From Neoarius graeffei (taxonomy: Eukaryota > Chordata > Actinopteri > Siluriformes > Ariidae): a stretch of 64,000 nucleotides of DNA. Each line of letters opens with the position of its first letter. Positions within the stretch are counted from its first letter, which is position 1. Shown piece after piece: positions 1 through 9,594 of the stretch. The position numbers and the translations under genes are program-made. The stretch lies in NCBI RefSeq assembly GCF_027579695.1, contig NC_083577.1, positions 60,600,741 to 60,664,740 of the forward strand, in the 5' to 3' direction. The notes beneath the pieces were generated by a model, which had not been told where the DNA came from, ran no database searches, and worked only from the letters and a program-made list of their open reading frames with translations.

Positions 1-1636
1 GTCCGAGGTTCCGGAGCGCGCTCTGGCTTGCTCCAGGAGTGCTCCGTCCGAGGTTCCGGAGCGCGCTCTGGCTTGCTCCAGGAGTGCTCCGGCCGAGGTT
101 CCGGAACGCGCTCTGGCTTGCTCCAGGAGTGCTCCGGCCGAGGTTCCGGAACGCGCTCTGGCTTGCTCCAGGAGTGCTCCGGCCGAGGTTCCGGGGCTTG
201 CTCCAGGAGTGCTCCGGCCGAGGTTCCGGGGCTTGCTCCAGGAGTGCTCCGGCCGAGGTTCCGGGGCTTGCTCCAGGAGTGCTCCGGCCGAGGTTCCGGG
301 GCTTGCTCCAGGAGTGCTCCGGCCGAGGTTCCGGGGCTTGCTCCAGGAGTGCTCCGGCCGAGGTTCCGGGGCTTGCTCCAGGAGTGCTCCGGCCGAGGTT
401 CCGGGGCTTGCTCCAGGAGTGCTCCGGCCGAGGTTCCGGGGCTTGCTCCAGGAGTGCTCCGGCCGAGGTTCCGGGGCGCGCTCCAGGAGTGCTCCGGCCG
501 AGGTTCCGGGGCGCGCTCCAGGAGTGCTCCGGCCGAGGTTCCGGGGCGCGCTCCAGGAGTGCTCCGGCCGAGGTTCCGGGGCGCGCTCCAGGAGTGCTCC
601 GGCCGAGGTTCCGGGGCGCGCTCCAGGAGTGCTCCGGCCGAGGTTCCGGGGCGCGCTCCAGGAGTGCTCCGGCCGAGGTTCCGGGGCGCGCTCCAGGAGT
701 GCTCCGGCCGAGGTTCCGGGGCGCGCTCCAGGAGTGCTCCGGCCGAGGTTCCGGGGCGCGCTCCAGGAGTGCTCCGGCCGAGGTTCCGGGGCGCGCTCCA
801 GGAGTGCTCCGGCCGAGGTTCCGGGGCGCGCTCCAGGAGTGCTCCGGCCGAGGTTCCGGGGCGCGCTCCAGGAGTGCTCCGGCCGAGGTTCCGGGGCGCG
901 CTCCAGGAGTGCTCCGGCCGAGGTTCCGGGGCGCGCTCCAGGAGTGCTCCGGCCGAGGTTCCGGGGCGCGCTCCAGGAGTGCTCCGGCCGAGGTTCCGGG
1001 GCGCGCTCCAGGAGTGCTCCGGCCGAGGTTCCGGGGCGCGCTCCAGGAGTGCTCCGGCCGAGGTTCCGGGGCGCGCTCCAGGAGTGCTCCGGCCGAGGTT
1101 CCGGGGCGCGCTCCAGGAGTGCTCCGGCCGAGGTTCCGGGGCGCGCTCCAGGAGTGCTCCGGCCGAGGTTCCGGGGCGCGCTCCAGGAGTGCTCCGGCCG
1201 AGGTTCCGGGGCGCGCTCCAGGAGTGCTCCGGCCGAGGTTCCGGGGCGCGCTCCAGGAGTGCTCCGGCCGAGGTTCCGGGGCGCGCTCCAGGAGTGCTCC
1301 GGCCGAGGTTCCGGGGCGCGCTCCAGGAGTGCTCCGGCCGAGGTTCCGGGGCGCGCTCCAGGAGTGCTCCGGCCGAGGTTCCGGGGCGCGCTCCAGGAGT
1401 GCTCCGGCCGAGGTTCCGGGGCGCGCTCCAGGAGTGCTCCGGCCGAGGTTCCGGGGCGCGCTCCAGGAGTGCTCCGGCCGAGGTTCCGGGGCGCGCTCCA
1501 GGAGTGCTCCGGCCGAGGTTCCGGGGCGCGCTCCAGGAGTGCTCCGGCCGAGGTTCCGGGGCGCGCTCCAGGAGTGCTCCGGCCGAGGTTCCGGGGCGCG
1601 CTCCAGGAGTGCTCCGGCCGAGGTTACGGGGCGCGC
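1..1636. repeat. GC-rich tandem satellite, 35-bp and 45-bp units
   Basis: The array runs off the left edge. It has three blocks. Positions 1-175 hold 45-bp units that contain an extra gcgcgctctg segment. Positions 176-455 hold eight 35-bp units with a gcttg core. Positions 456-1610 hold 33 units of 35 bp with a gcgcg core that look identical by eye, followed by a variant unit at 1611. The 35-bp unit is about 77% GC with five CpGs. All forward frames stay open only because no unit carries a stop in any phase and 35 is not a multiple of 3, so each frame cycles through the same residues. I do not read it as coding. Confidence 0.95.
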
Positions 1637-1637
1637 T

Positions 1638-1661
1638 CCGGCTTGCTCCGGAGCAAGCCGG
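1638..1661. repeat. 24-bp perfect palindrome at the satellite orientation switch
   Basis: This is a perfect inverted repeat reading ccggcttgctcc and its complement. It lies exactly where the forward satellite ends and the inverted copies begin. Confidence 0.9.
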
Positions 1662-1882
1662 CGCACGCTGCTTAATTTGAGGGCAACCTCGGCCGGAGCA
1701 CTCCGGAGCAAGCCGGCGCACGCTGCTTAGTTTGAGGGGAACCTCAGCCGGAGCACTCCGGGAGCAAGCCGGCGTGCGCTGCTTAGTTTGAGGGGAACCT
1801 CGGCCGGAGCACTCCGGGAGCAAGCCGGCGCGCGCTGCTTAATTTGAGGGCGAGCAAGCCGGAGTGCGCTCCGGAACCTCAG
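1650..1882. repeat. Inverted, diverged satellite arm with ~56-bp units
   Basis: The motif gagcaagccg recurs at 1651, 1706, 1762 and 1818. Each unit carries the reverse complement of the satellite core (ggaacctcggccggagcac) plus a new segment, gctgcttaatttgaggg. The arm therefore opposes the array at 1-1636 and could pair with it. Confidence 0.85.
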
Positions 1883-1893
1883 ACGTTGGCTCT

Positions 1894-1931
1894 GGCAGCT
1901 ATTTACACTGGATCCAGTGTAAATAGCTGCC
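1894..1931. repeat. 38-bp perfect palindrome
   Basis: There are 19 paired positions around a GGATCC centre at 1912/1913, with arms that read ggcagctatttacactgga. It lies just beyond the satellite. It could be a terminus or fold-back core of an unidentified element. Confidence 0.9.
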
Positions 1932-2440
1932 GGATCATAATTACAGTAAACTAGTAAATACAGTAAAGGAAAAACTTGAGACTGAAAGGTTTTAACAGTC
2001 ATCCAAATGACTGAACGTAAACATTGCTACAGTAACATACTAGCTACTATGTTGTTGACATTAGCTAGTCAACAATAGCTACTAAAGAAGAACAAAGAGG
2101 TTACAATGGGTTATTTTAGCCTATTTGGTTACACACTCGCCGCCACAGAATGTTAGCAGCAATGTAATGCCTTTTCTGGCTAATTTTATTCGTCTTACCT
2201 CCAACAAAGTGGTCACTACACAAGCGTTGGTATGCCGAGGGCTGCCAATCTGTTAATGGCCACTATCCATCTTCTCCGTCGGGATCCGATAAAATGATAA
2301 CCCTTGCCTTGTTTGTTGATGGTTACTACATCCAGGTGCACAACAATATAGTGGCATGATGGAAGTCTTGCTGAAAGTAAAAACTTTCTTTGCTGCCGTT
2401 CCTCAATGCTGGCTGTGGTAAACTACTGGTAGTACACGTC
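1932..2440. other. Unassigned region between satellite and THAP frame
   Basis: Ordinary composition with short local inverted repeats, such as ctagctactatgttgttgac near 2040-2080. I see no gene or recognisable mobile element. Confidence 0.4.
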
Positions 2441-2475
2441 CAAAATGGCGGCCGCGTTTGTCGTGACGTCACGTG
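2441..2475 (+). promoter_or_regulatory. Promoter-like cluster: YY1-type, CRE and E-box motifs
   Basis: A YY1-like CAAAATGGCGGC is at 2441-2452, next to a NotI-type gcggccgc. A perfect CRE (TGACGTCA) at 2464-2471 overlaps an E-box (CACGTG) at 2470-2475. The cluster is 70-100 bp upstream of the THAP ATG. These motifs are typical of TATA-less vertebrate promoters, but some fish repeats carry similar sequence. Confidence 0.45.
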
Positions 2476-2544
2476 AAAAGGGTCCATACTAAAACACAGA
2501 GCTGACTGCAACTCTGATCCTCCATTTTGAGCTAATTTATCGCC

Positions 2545-2832
2545 ATGTTATGTAGATGTGTTGCTGGTGGGTGCAGCAACACGACAGAAGGTGGATTTAC
2601 GTTGCATTCATGGCCCAAGAATGTTCAAACTGCAAAGATTTGGATGCGCTTTGTGAGAAGTTCACGGGCACATTGGGCACCTACGAAGTTGTCTCTCCTC
2701 TGCTCTGCACATTTTACTGAAGACTCGTACAAGACGTCTGATCTGCTGAGGAGCGTTGGCTATAAGCCCATATTGAAAGAGGGTGCAGTATCAACAATTA
2801 AAGAAAACTACAAGAAAAGGAAAGTCAGTTAA
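2545..2832 (+). CDS. THAP-domain protein (single frame or first exon)
   Basis: The frame encodes 95 residues from an ATG in good context (gccATG). It is essentially one THAP zinc finger: N-terminal cysteines in MLCRCVAGGC, a central tryptophan (IWMRFV), the C-x2-H pair in LCSAHF, and a C-terminal GAVSTI in place of the usual AVPTIF. THAP domains bind DNA and occur in host transcription factors and in P-element or Kolobok transposases. The frame stops after a basic KENYKKRKVS tail, or it may splice at a weak gtcagt donor at 2824. I could not join it in phase to the downstream candidate exon. It may be a small gene or a transposon remnant. Confidence 0.6.
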   Translation: MLCRCVAGGCSNTTEGGFTLHSWPKNVQTAKIWMRFVRSSRAHWAPTKLSLLCSAHFTEDSYKTSDLLRSVGYKPILKEGAVSTIKENYKKRKVS

Positions 2833-3068
2833 GTTGCACCAGTTCTCCCGGAGTGTGAGCCGAGGGTTCTTGGTAAAACCCGGGACGGAACGGGACGTGA
2901 CCTATCGCTCAGGCAGTGACCTCCCCGCAGTTGTTGCTAAAACCGGTGATGTCCCATCCCGGGTTTTAGTAATTGCCTGAGCCAAGCAGTAATGGCGGAA
3001 TACTCAGTATGGAGAATGAGTGGACCAGCCATCTGATTTTTTTTTCCCGCTGGATATGCTTGCCTCAG

Positions 3069-3194
3069 CAGCAATATCTCGCCCTTGCGTGGAAGAAGTG
3101 AATGAACAGAGAATTGAACGAACAACTGAAAGTCAGATTGTTTCAAAACAATCGGCCACAAGATCGGCCTTCAAGAAGCGAGAACACAGACGGG
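3069..3194 (+). other. Candidate second exon of the THAP unit
   Basis: An open segment lies between a pyrimidine-rich acceptor (ttgcctcag, ending 3068) and a good donor (gtaagc at 3195). It would encode AISRPCVEEVNEQRIE and about 25 further, mostly basic residues. Its phase (two leading bases) does not match the phase-0 end of the THAP frame, so the link is unproven. Confidence 0.25.
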
Positions 3195-3530
3195 TAAGCT
3201 CCGACTCTCATTTGGATACAAAACAACAAAAACACCACATTGTTTACCTGCATTTAGATTAATACATGTAACCTTGTATTGCGTATTTAAGTTACCGGTA
3301 TAAGATTATATTTAATTTGCTTCAGAATGTGATTGTCTCAATTCATCTGATTATTTAATTAGCCTTTTATGTTTTATCAGTGAAAATGCATGCATGTACA
3401 TGTATGTTGCACAAGTTATAACACCTATCCTGTTTTAATGAGCGTCAACCCACAATCAATGAAGTCAAATCAGTCTTAGTTGAGCAAGTCGGTAACGGGA
3501 TTTCTTACTTTCACCTTAAATATTTATTTA

Positions 3531-4817
3531 CCGTATTTTTCGGACTATAAGTCGCACTTTTTTTTCATGGTTCGGCTAGCCATGCGACTTATACTCCGGT
3601 GCGACGTATATATGTTGTGTTTTGTTTTTGTTTTTTTTCACCGCGGAATAACTGGAGCTGATGCTGAGTCTGACGACAGCCACGCAGAAGAAGAGGAAAC
3701 GGCGCTTCGTCTGCCGCTGGAGTTGGTGGAGTTGTTCAGAAGCGACACCGAGGATGAGGAATTCAATGGATTTGCTGATTTGGAGTGAAATCGCCAGCTT
3801 GATAAACTTGATTGACCTGTGTTTTATTATTAATGATAGGGCTATAGTTATTTAAATAAGTTATGTAGTGATTTTAGGCAGTGCTTAATTTGTGAAGTGG
3901 GAGGTCCCGGAACGCAGGAGGTGGGTGGGTCCGGCGACTCAAAAAAAAAAAAAGGTGGGGGGTGGTTTACTATAACTTTACGCACACGCGCTTATTGTGT
4001 GTGTAAAAAAAAATAATAATATCAGACATTATGATCTTAGAAAACGCTTTAGTGACGAACAGTTACAGACAGTATGTCGTGATGTTATAAAATATTATTT
4101 TTATTAGGCTATATATTAAATTATATATTAAATTTATCTTCTAAAATAACAGACTACTCATATCACAACCGGTTTATTTCACCATTGGAGATCAGATCGC
4201 ACAAGACGAGTTAAATTACTCTTTTTAAGGATTTAAGTAGGGGATTTAAAAGCGGTTGTTTTTTTTTTTTCACTAGACGGTTGTCTTTGGAGATGATATA
4301 CCTATAGCCTACTTGACCTCTGATTTAATGAAATAAAATTCGACAAACATGAAGAATGACTCTCCTCGATGATGACTACAGCTTTAATAACAAAGATGAA
4401 AGAGCCATGGGGCGATAATAAGCCCTACCGGTAAAAATAATCTAAAAGCAAACTGATTAATGCATCAGTAATAGGCTACTAATATTAGTTATAATAATAA
4501 TATAGGCTATTAGTAATAACGATAGTGATAGTATTAAAGATAGTAGTAGATATTTAAAATAATCAGACTAGGCTACTTACAGGGCAAAGGGCGCGTTATC
4601 ACTGCTCAGCTGTTCGTTTATTAAATAAACAATGCAGTCGCGCAGTAACCACGCGCCGCTTATCAGATACAATCACAGATTCTATGGATAGAATAACCCT
4701 TCAAAAAAGTGCGACTTATAGTCCGGTGCGACGTATATGTTTTTTTTCGTCTTCATAATGCATTTTTTGGCTGATGCGACTTAAACTCCGGAGCGACGTA
4801 TAGTCCGGAAAATATGG
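3531..4817 (+). mobile_element. Pogo-like (Tc1/mariner superfamily) non-autonomous element
   Basis: The termini are ccgtatttttcggactataa at the left and its near complement (tagtccggaaaatatgg) at the right. Both are flanked by TA, the Tc1/mariner target site. Sub-terminal motifs (gcgacttatactccggtgcg at the left, gcgacttaaactccggagcg at the right) extend the inverted repeats to roughly 80-110 bp. The interior is AT-rich with no full transposase. A gcagtgcttaatttgtgaag motif at 3878 resembles a hAT terminus, so a second insertion is possible, but I did not find its partner. Confidence 0.75.
3645..3788 (+). pseudogene. Acidic C-terminal remnant of a pogo-type transposase
   Basis: About 47 open residues end in FRSDTEDEEFNGFADLE before a stop. 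Acidic tails with an EEFxGF-like end resemble those of pogo/Tigger-type transposases. No DNA-binding or DDE domain is present. Confidence 0.4.
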
Positions 4818-5104
4818 TATATGACTTTTGGTCTATAGCTGTCAAAGGTCTCAGCCTTAAAATTAGTTCCTGCTGTGATGTCATGCACTCAGGGCTGGCT
4901 GGCTTAGCAGGGCAGCTCGAATGCCAACTTTATGGTCGATTTTAACTCTCAAATATGTTTTTAGTCCTATTTATGCAGCATACAAGAGTCAAGGATGGAG
5001 ATACTGTCCACTCAGAAATGTATTTAAAAATAAAGGTTCTTCGTATCTCCTTTAAACACACTTATATCCATGATGTGCACAGAGGGCAATCTTGTCTGCT
5101 TGCT

Positions 5105-5479
5105 GAAGCAGAAGAAGCCTTTATTTGCCATATGCACACTTGGGCACAATGAAATTTGTCCTCTGCATTGAATCCATCTGAAGTAGTGCGCGCGCACGTG
5201 CACGTGAGCATTTAGCACACACACATACCCAGAGCAGTGGGCAGCCATGCTACAGTGCCTGGGGAGCAGTTGGGGCTTTTGTACCTTGCTCAAGGGCACT
5301 TCAGCCCAAGGCCGCCCCATGTTAACCTTTGAACTGTGGGGGAAACCGGAGCACCCGGAAGAAACCCACGCAGACAGAACATGCAAACTCCACACAGAAA
5401 GGCCCCTGTCGGCTGCTGGGCTCAAACCCAGAACCTTCTTGCTGTGAAGTGACAGTGCTAACCACTACATCACCATGCC
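5105..5479 (-). mobile_element. tRNA-derived SINE, body type B
   Basis: Read on the minus strand it starts with the tRNA-like head (tggtgtagtggttagc A-box region and a degenerate B box). It continues to the ccaaagacatgcaggttaac segment and then a different 3' body (cactgctctgggtatgtgtg, ending in an aataaagg-type tail). It lies upstream of the first visible CYBRD1 exon, probably in intron 2. Confidence 0.85.
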
Positions 5480-5787
5480 TTCAGTGGAGAAATAACACTT
5501 TCAGTTCAAACCAAGCTTGTAGGTGGGACAAGCCATAGTTGGCCATTTTCACACTTATTTAAATTTTTTCCAACAACTAAGAAATGTCAGCAGACCTCTC
5601 TGAATTTTTTTTTCACAGTAGGCCCCAGGGAGTTCTTGCTGTATGTACAGGTTTTAGATCTCTCCACAATTACACAGGCCTAGAAATGGCTCTGGGACAC
5701 ACATTTCTCAGTATTCACAGAAACACTCGTGTACTATTGCAAAAATTTGAAGTTTTTATTTATGATACATTCTGTGTAATTGAACAG

Positions 5788-5942
5788 ATTGTGCTAGGAG
5801 TTTGCGTCTTCCTCCTGCCTGTAAGCCCAGGATATGTGCGAGCTGCGTTTATGCCTGTACATGTATTTAGTGGTCTGTTCATCTTTACCACTGTGATTGC
5901 TACTGCACTCATGGGCATCACTGAAAAGCTCATATTTGGCCT
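5788..5942 (+). CDS. CYBRD1: CYBRD1 penultimate coding exon
   Basis: 155 bp, phase 0 in and phase 2 out. The acceptor is attgaacag and the donor is gtaagtatg. It covers helices 4-5, from [11 protein letters not shown] to KLIFG, and contains the conserved haem histidine. Confidence 0.9.
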
Positions 5943-6532
5943 GTAAGTATGCTTACATAATCATACTTTACTGAACAAATCTCTGCATTGTGTATGGAAA
6001 ATTAAAGGTTATCTGCTTCGGAGATAGAGAACCTGCTACATCATACATGCAGGTCACCTCAAATAATTACTACGATCCCTCGGTTTGTGTTGTGCTTGTT
6101 TGCGCAAAACTGCAGTGGTCACATGTAACGGGCAGTACAGCATGAAATGTCACAGTGATCTCTCCCATCTTTAATTTTAGTATTTTGCGTTTAGTACTTA
6201 ATAGTAATGGGGAAAAAACTGCCCTTTTTTCTTTATCAAACATCTCTAATAAATGAATGTTATGTTTACACAGGAAAAATCCAAGTTACAAAGATTCTCC
6301 TCCAGAGGCCACATTTGTTAATGTGCTTGGATTGCTGATCACCGTGTTCGGGGCACTCATATTGTGGATCGCGACCCGGCCCAACTGGAAGAGACCCAGT
6401 GAGCAGCTCCTGCAAACTCTGCACAATGAACCAGCATCAGTCGGCACCAGAACAGACACGGCAATGTCTGACACGCCTGACTCCGAGCCTAACAGTGAGG
6501 CCCGCAAACGAAATGGCAAAACAGTCGAGTAA
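5788..6532 (+). CDS. CYBRD1: Duodenal cytochrome b / plasma-membrane ascorbate-dependent ferrireductase, 3' part of gene
   Basis: Two exons encode the last ~137 residues of a six-helix cytochrome b561 protein. The family passes electrons from cytosolic ascorbate across the membrane to Fe(III). The joined sequence carries MPVHVFSG, with one of the four haem-ligating histidines, then [10 protein letters not shown], a further membrane helix ([20 protein letters not shown]) and [16 protein letters not shown] and the long serine/glutamate-rich C-terminus fit CYBRD1 rather than CYB561. The intron at 5943-6273 is phase 2 with GT-AG ends. Exons for the N-terminal helices and the other three histidines are not in the window; the left side is satellite and repeats. 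The gene converges with ITGA6. Confidence 0.9.
6274..6532 (+). CDS. CYBRD1: CYBRD1 last coding exon
   Basis: 259 bp including the TAA at 6530-6532. The acceptor is tttacacag. It encodes the final helix, the [11 protein letters not shown] turn and a polar cytosolic tail ending in RKRNGKTVE. Confidence 0.9.
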
Positions 6533-7570
6533 GAACCAGTGTATGAGAAGAAATTGTCTGTTTGCTGCACTTATCATTCCAGAGCAGGCAAAACATCTCT
6601 TCAGCGATTTAAATTTAAACAGATTCTTTTTTGGCCAAAAGGGATTTTGTACACCTTTTACCTACAGTAGATACAGAAGTGCATATTTTTTATTTTATTT
6701 TTTACACAAGAGGTGTTGCATATATCTCATATACCTATTTTTATATATGAGATTACAGTACACAGAAAGCAAGATTTCACTGTTTTTGTAAATTTTAAAT
6801 GAACTCCTGAGTCTCTCTCAGATTGAACTGCAGCCTTTCAGGAAATGAAGTATTTTCCTATTGCCTTATCAGATTAGTCTCTGTTTAGCTAATAGTCACT
6901 TATTAATCTGCAACATTATCATACAAAGGTTACAGTATAATACCTAAAGATATACCTTACTTTTTCAGTTCATTGTTCTACACTGAGAAGTGGGGTGGTG
7001 TGTGGGTTTTTTTTTTGGGTCAAGCTACAACAGACTAGCTTTTGGACATTTAGCAAAAGGTCCGAATATTCTAAAGAACTTAAATACAGCAGCACTAACC
7101 AGTTTCTTTGACCAGCAAGATATGCACATATTAAGACCTGGATTGTTGATGTGTTTTGCTTTACAGAGAACTCAAAGTGCTGTTCAACATATTTGTTGTC
7201 TGCTGGTGTCCTTTTCCTTGTGGTCTTTTAATGAGGTTCCGCTCAGAGTCAACTCCAAATAACAATTAAAGAACACTATATCAAGAACATTTTATCCTAC
7301 ATTTCCTTGTCCAAGTGAAAAGTACCAATATTCTTTTTCAGTTATTAATATCAGCAAATTGTGCTGGTGATGATTTTTGATGTTTTCTAACCCAAAGGTA
7401 TTCGTCTTGCATGTTGCAGTCACGTTGAACATCGTTAACAAACAATCTCATAATCAATCAGTGCAATTTATTTATTTTTCCTTTTGCTCAAATGGTTTTC
7501 AGCGTCCTACCAGAGCAGCCAAACAAAACCAGGCTTTTTGTCTCATCAAAACCTGTAGCTGTTCTGGACC
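6533..7570 (+). other. CYBRD1: Probable CYBRD1 3' untranslated region
   Basis: Non-coding, AT-rich sequence directly follows the stop codon. No repeat family is recognised before the SINE at 7584. I infer it is 3' UTR from position. Confidence 0.5.
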
Positions 7571-7583
7571 CATGTATAATTCT

Positions 7584-7954
7584 CATCTCGTTATCTGTAG
7601 CTGCTTTATCCTGTTCTACAGGGTCGCAGGCAAGCGGGAGCCTATCCCAGCTGACTACGGGCGAAAGGCGGGGTACACCCTGGACAAGTCGCCAGGTCAT
7701 CGCAGGGCTGACACATAGATACAGACAACCATTCACACTCTCATTCACACCTACGGTCAATTTAGAGTCACCAGTTAACCTAACCTGCATGTCTTTGGAC
7801 TGTGGGGGAAACCGGAGCACCTGGAGGAAACCCACGCGGACACAGGGAGAACATGCAAACTCCACACAGAAAGGCCCTCGCTGGCCACGGGGCTCGAACC
7901 CAGGACCTTCTTGCCGTGAGGCGACAGCGCTAACCACTACACCACCGTGCCGCC
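7584..7954 (-). mobile_element. tRNA-derived SINE, body type A
   Basis: On the minus strand it starts with the tRNA-like head and ends with the ataacgagatgag tail. It is flanked by a 13-bp duplication (catgtataattct at 7571-7583; catgtatgattct at 7955-7967, one mismatch). It probably lies in the CYBRD1 3' UTR. Confidence 0.92.
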
Positions 7955-8766
7955 CATGTATGATTCTTGCTGTTAAAATGCAGGCTAGCAAGCTGCTAGT
8001 AATCTTTTAACATGAGTAACACTACCTGGGCATATTTCAGTCTATTTATCCAACATGAGCTTGTGAGCAGTTCACATCATAATCGTATAGAGACGCATGC
8101 TGAGAGGATGTAAGGTAGATGAAGTTGTTGTTCCATTATAATTTTACTTGATTAGAAGAAGTGGAGTACTGGGACATGGATGACATTTGAGTGCACATAA
8201 ATCTTGGCAGTATTAATTTCAATTAAGAACAGTGCTATTAACACCATATAATTGCCCTCTGAAACTATATCGACCCAGGCGTTTTTCCTTGACATGCTGG
8301 AGCTGCAAGGCTAATATTTCTTCCTAAGAAGTAATGAAATCTTATGACTACCAGATCAGCTTTGTGGAAAGTGCATTCCGAAATCGTGTATTCACCACAA
8401 AAACTGTGATTTCTGACTGTCTGACATTATAAAAAAAAAACCAAAAGTATTTAGCATGGCTAAAACCAGCAAAATCCACAGCAACCTTTTTTTTTTTTAA
8501 GTTCATTTTCACTTTGTACCAGTGTCAAGACTCGTGGAGATGTGGCCCAGAATTTGTAAGCATTATTGGATATTAGAAGTGATTCAGATTAAAATATTGT
8601 TGCAGGTGTTTTTAGATTAACTTTTTTAAACAGTATTATTAATAGAAATTTCTCCAGATCAAGGATAAAATGAATGACAGTCTTTTGCCAACATTAATCA
8701 TAAGGTAGTAAAAAAAACCTGAATTAAAATTCCTCATTGTAATTTCATTGTTTGATACACACATGC

Positions 8767-8772
8767 AATAAA
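8767..8772 (+). promoter_or_regulatory. CYBRD1: Candidate polyadenylation signal AATAAA
   Basis: A canonical hexamer about 2.2 kb after the CYBRD1 stop codon. I infer the role from position; other AT-rich stretches nearby could serve. Confidence 0.35.
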
Positions 8773-9592
8773 GCAAACCTTAAATATGTTTTATTTTTTA
8801 TTAAATTATATCTTTTCTACATTATTCTACTTTATATAGTATTGCAGAAAGGGTGGGCCCTTCAGTTGAAGGTTAGTGGAGATCACGCTTTTTACTTAAA
8901 TTATTATGCTTTCTGGTGGTTTTAATTTTTTTTTAAATAAACACATCACAGTGCAAGACTTTTTTTTGTAATTTTATTGCATTTCTGTAAGCCATAAATT
9001 AAAAAAAGGGCTGTCCCAAACAAAACCGTATTTAACAAATAAAATGATTTATGAAACAATGGAGAATTAAACAGAGTTTTTAAAAAGAAGAAAAAGTATC
9101 TTATGTTGGAAAGAGAAACTTAGCCTGCATAAACGAATAAAGCAGATTTAGGATTTCCTGAACATTATGCAAGTCCTAGACAACCAGGAGTTATCAGGAA
9201 AATGATTTTGGATAATGTTCTGAATATGATGTTTAAATTTTCTTCTGCCAGGATTAGACAACATTGTGGGGCTTTCAGAAACTTTTTGCATTTTAAAATG
9301 CATGTTGATGTCAAAACTTCATCCCTACGTACAAAAAAATAATAATAATTGACCTTTAATAACATTACACAGGAAATGTAGTCAAATTAGTCCTGTGCCC
9401 TGCATCTGATCTAGAAATCAGTGTAGGATGGTTTTTTTTATCATTTCTAAGGTGGTAAATATTTTCATTCTCGTCTATTACAGTGCAAAACCTAGAAAAA
9501 TACACTCGAACCACTTTATTATCTACATCTAACTTAGCTGAATTTCATGGACCTTCAGGGCTCCATGAGTCAACTGTAAAGTGTCCTCCATC
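8773..9592. other. AT-rich intergenic stretch
   Basis: I see no gene, RNA or recognisable repeat. Confidence 0.4.
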
Positions 9593-9594
9593 TA

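Noticed and set aside
1-1636. CRISPR-like array
   Set aside because: Units are directly adjacent with no unique spacers, and the context is a vertebrate genome.
28-1730. Three overlapping long frames (about 490-560 residues) across the left array
   Set aside because: They are the same repeated residues read in three frames of a 35-bp satellite that lacks stops. There is no domain and no gene structure.
2326-2511. A minus-strand 61-residue frame beside the promoter-like patch
   Set aside because: No similarity that I recognise; probably chance in CpG-rich sequence.
7492-8010. A 172-residue frame after CYBRD1
   Set aside because: Mostly the open frame of a type A SINE. The same SINE-derived peptides recur at many SINE copies here.
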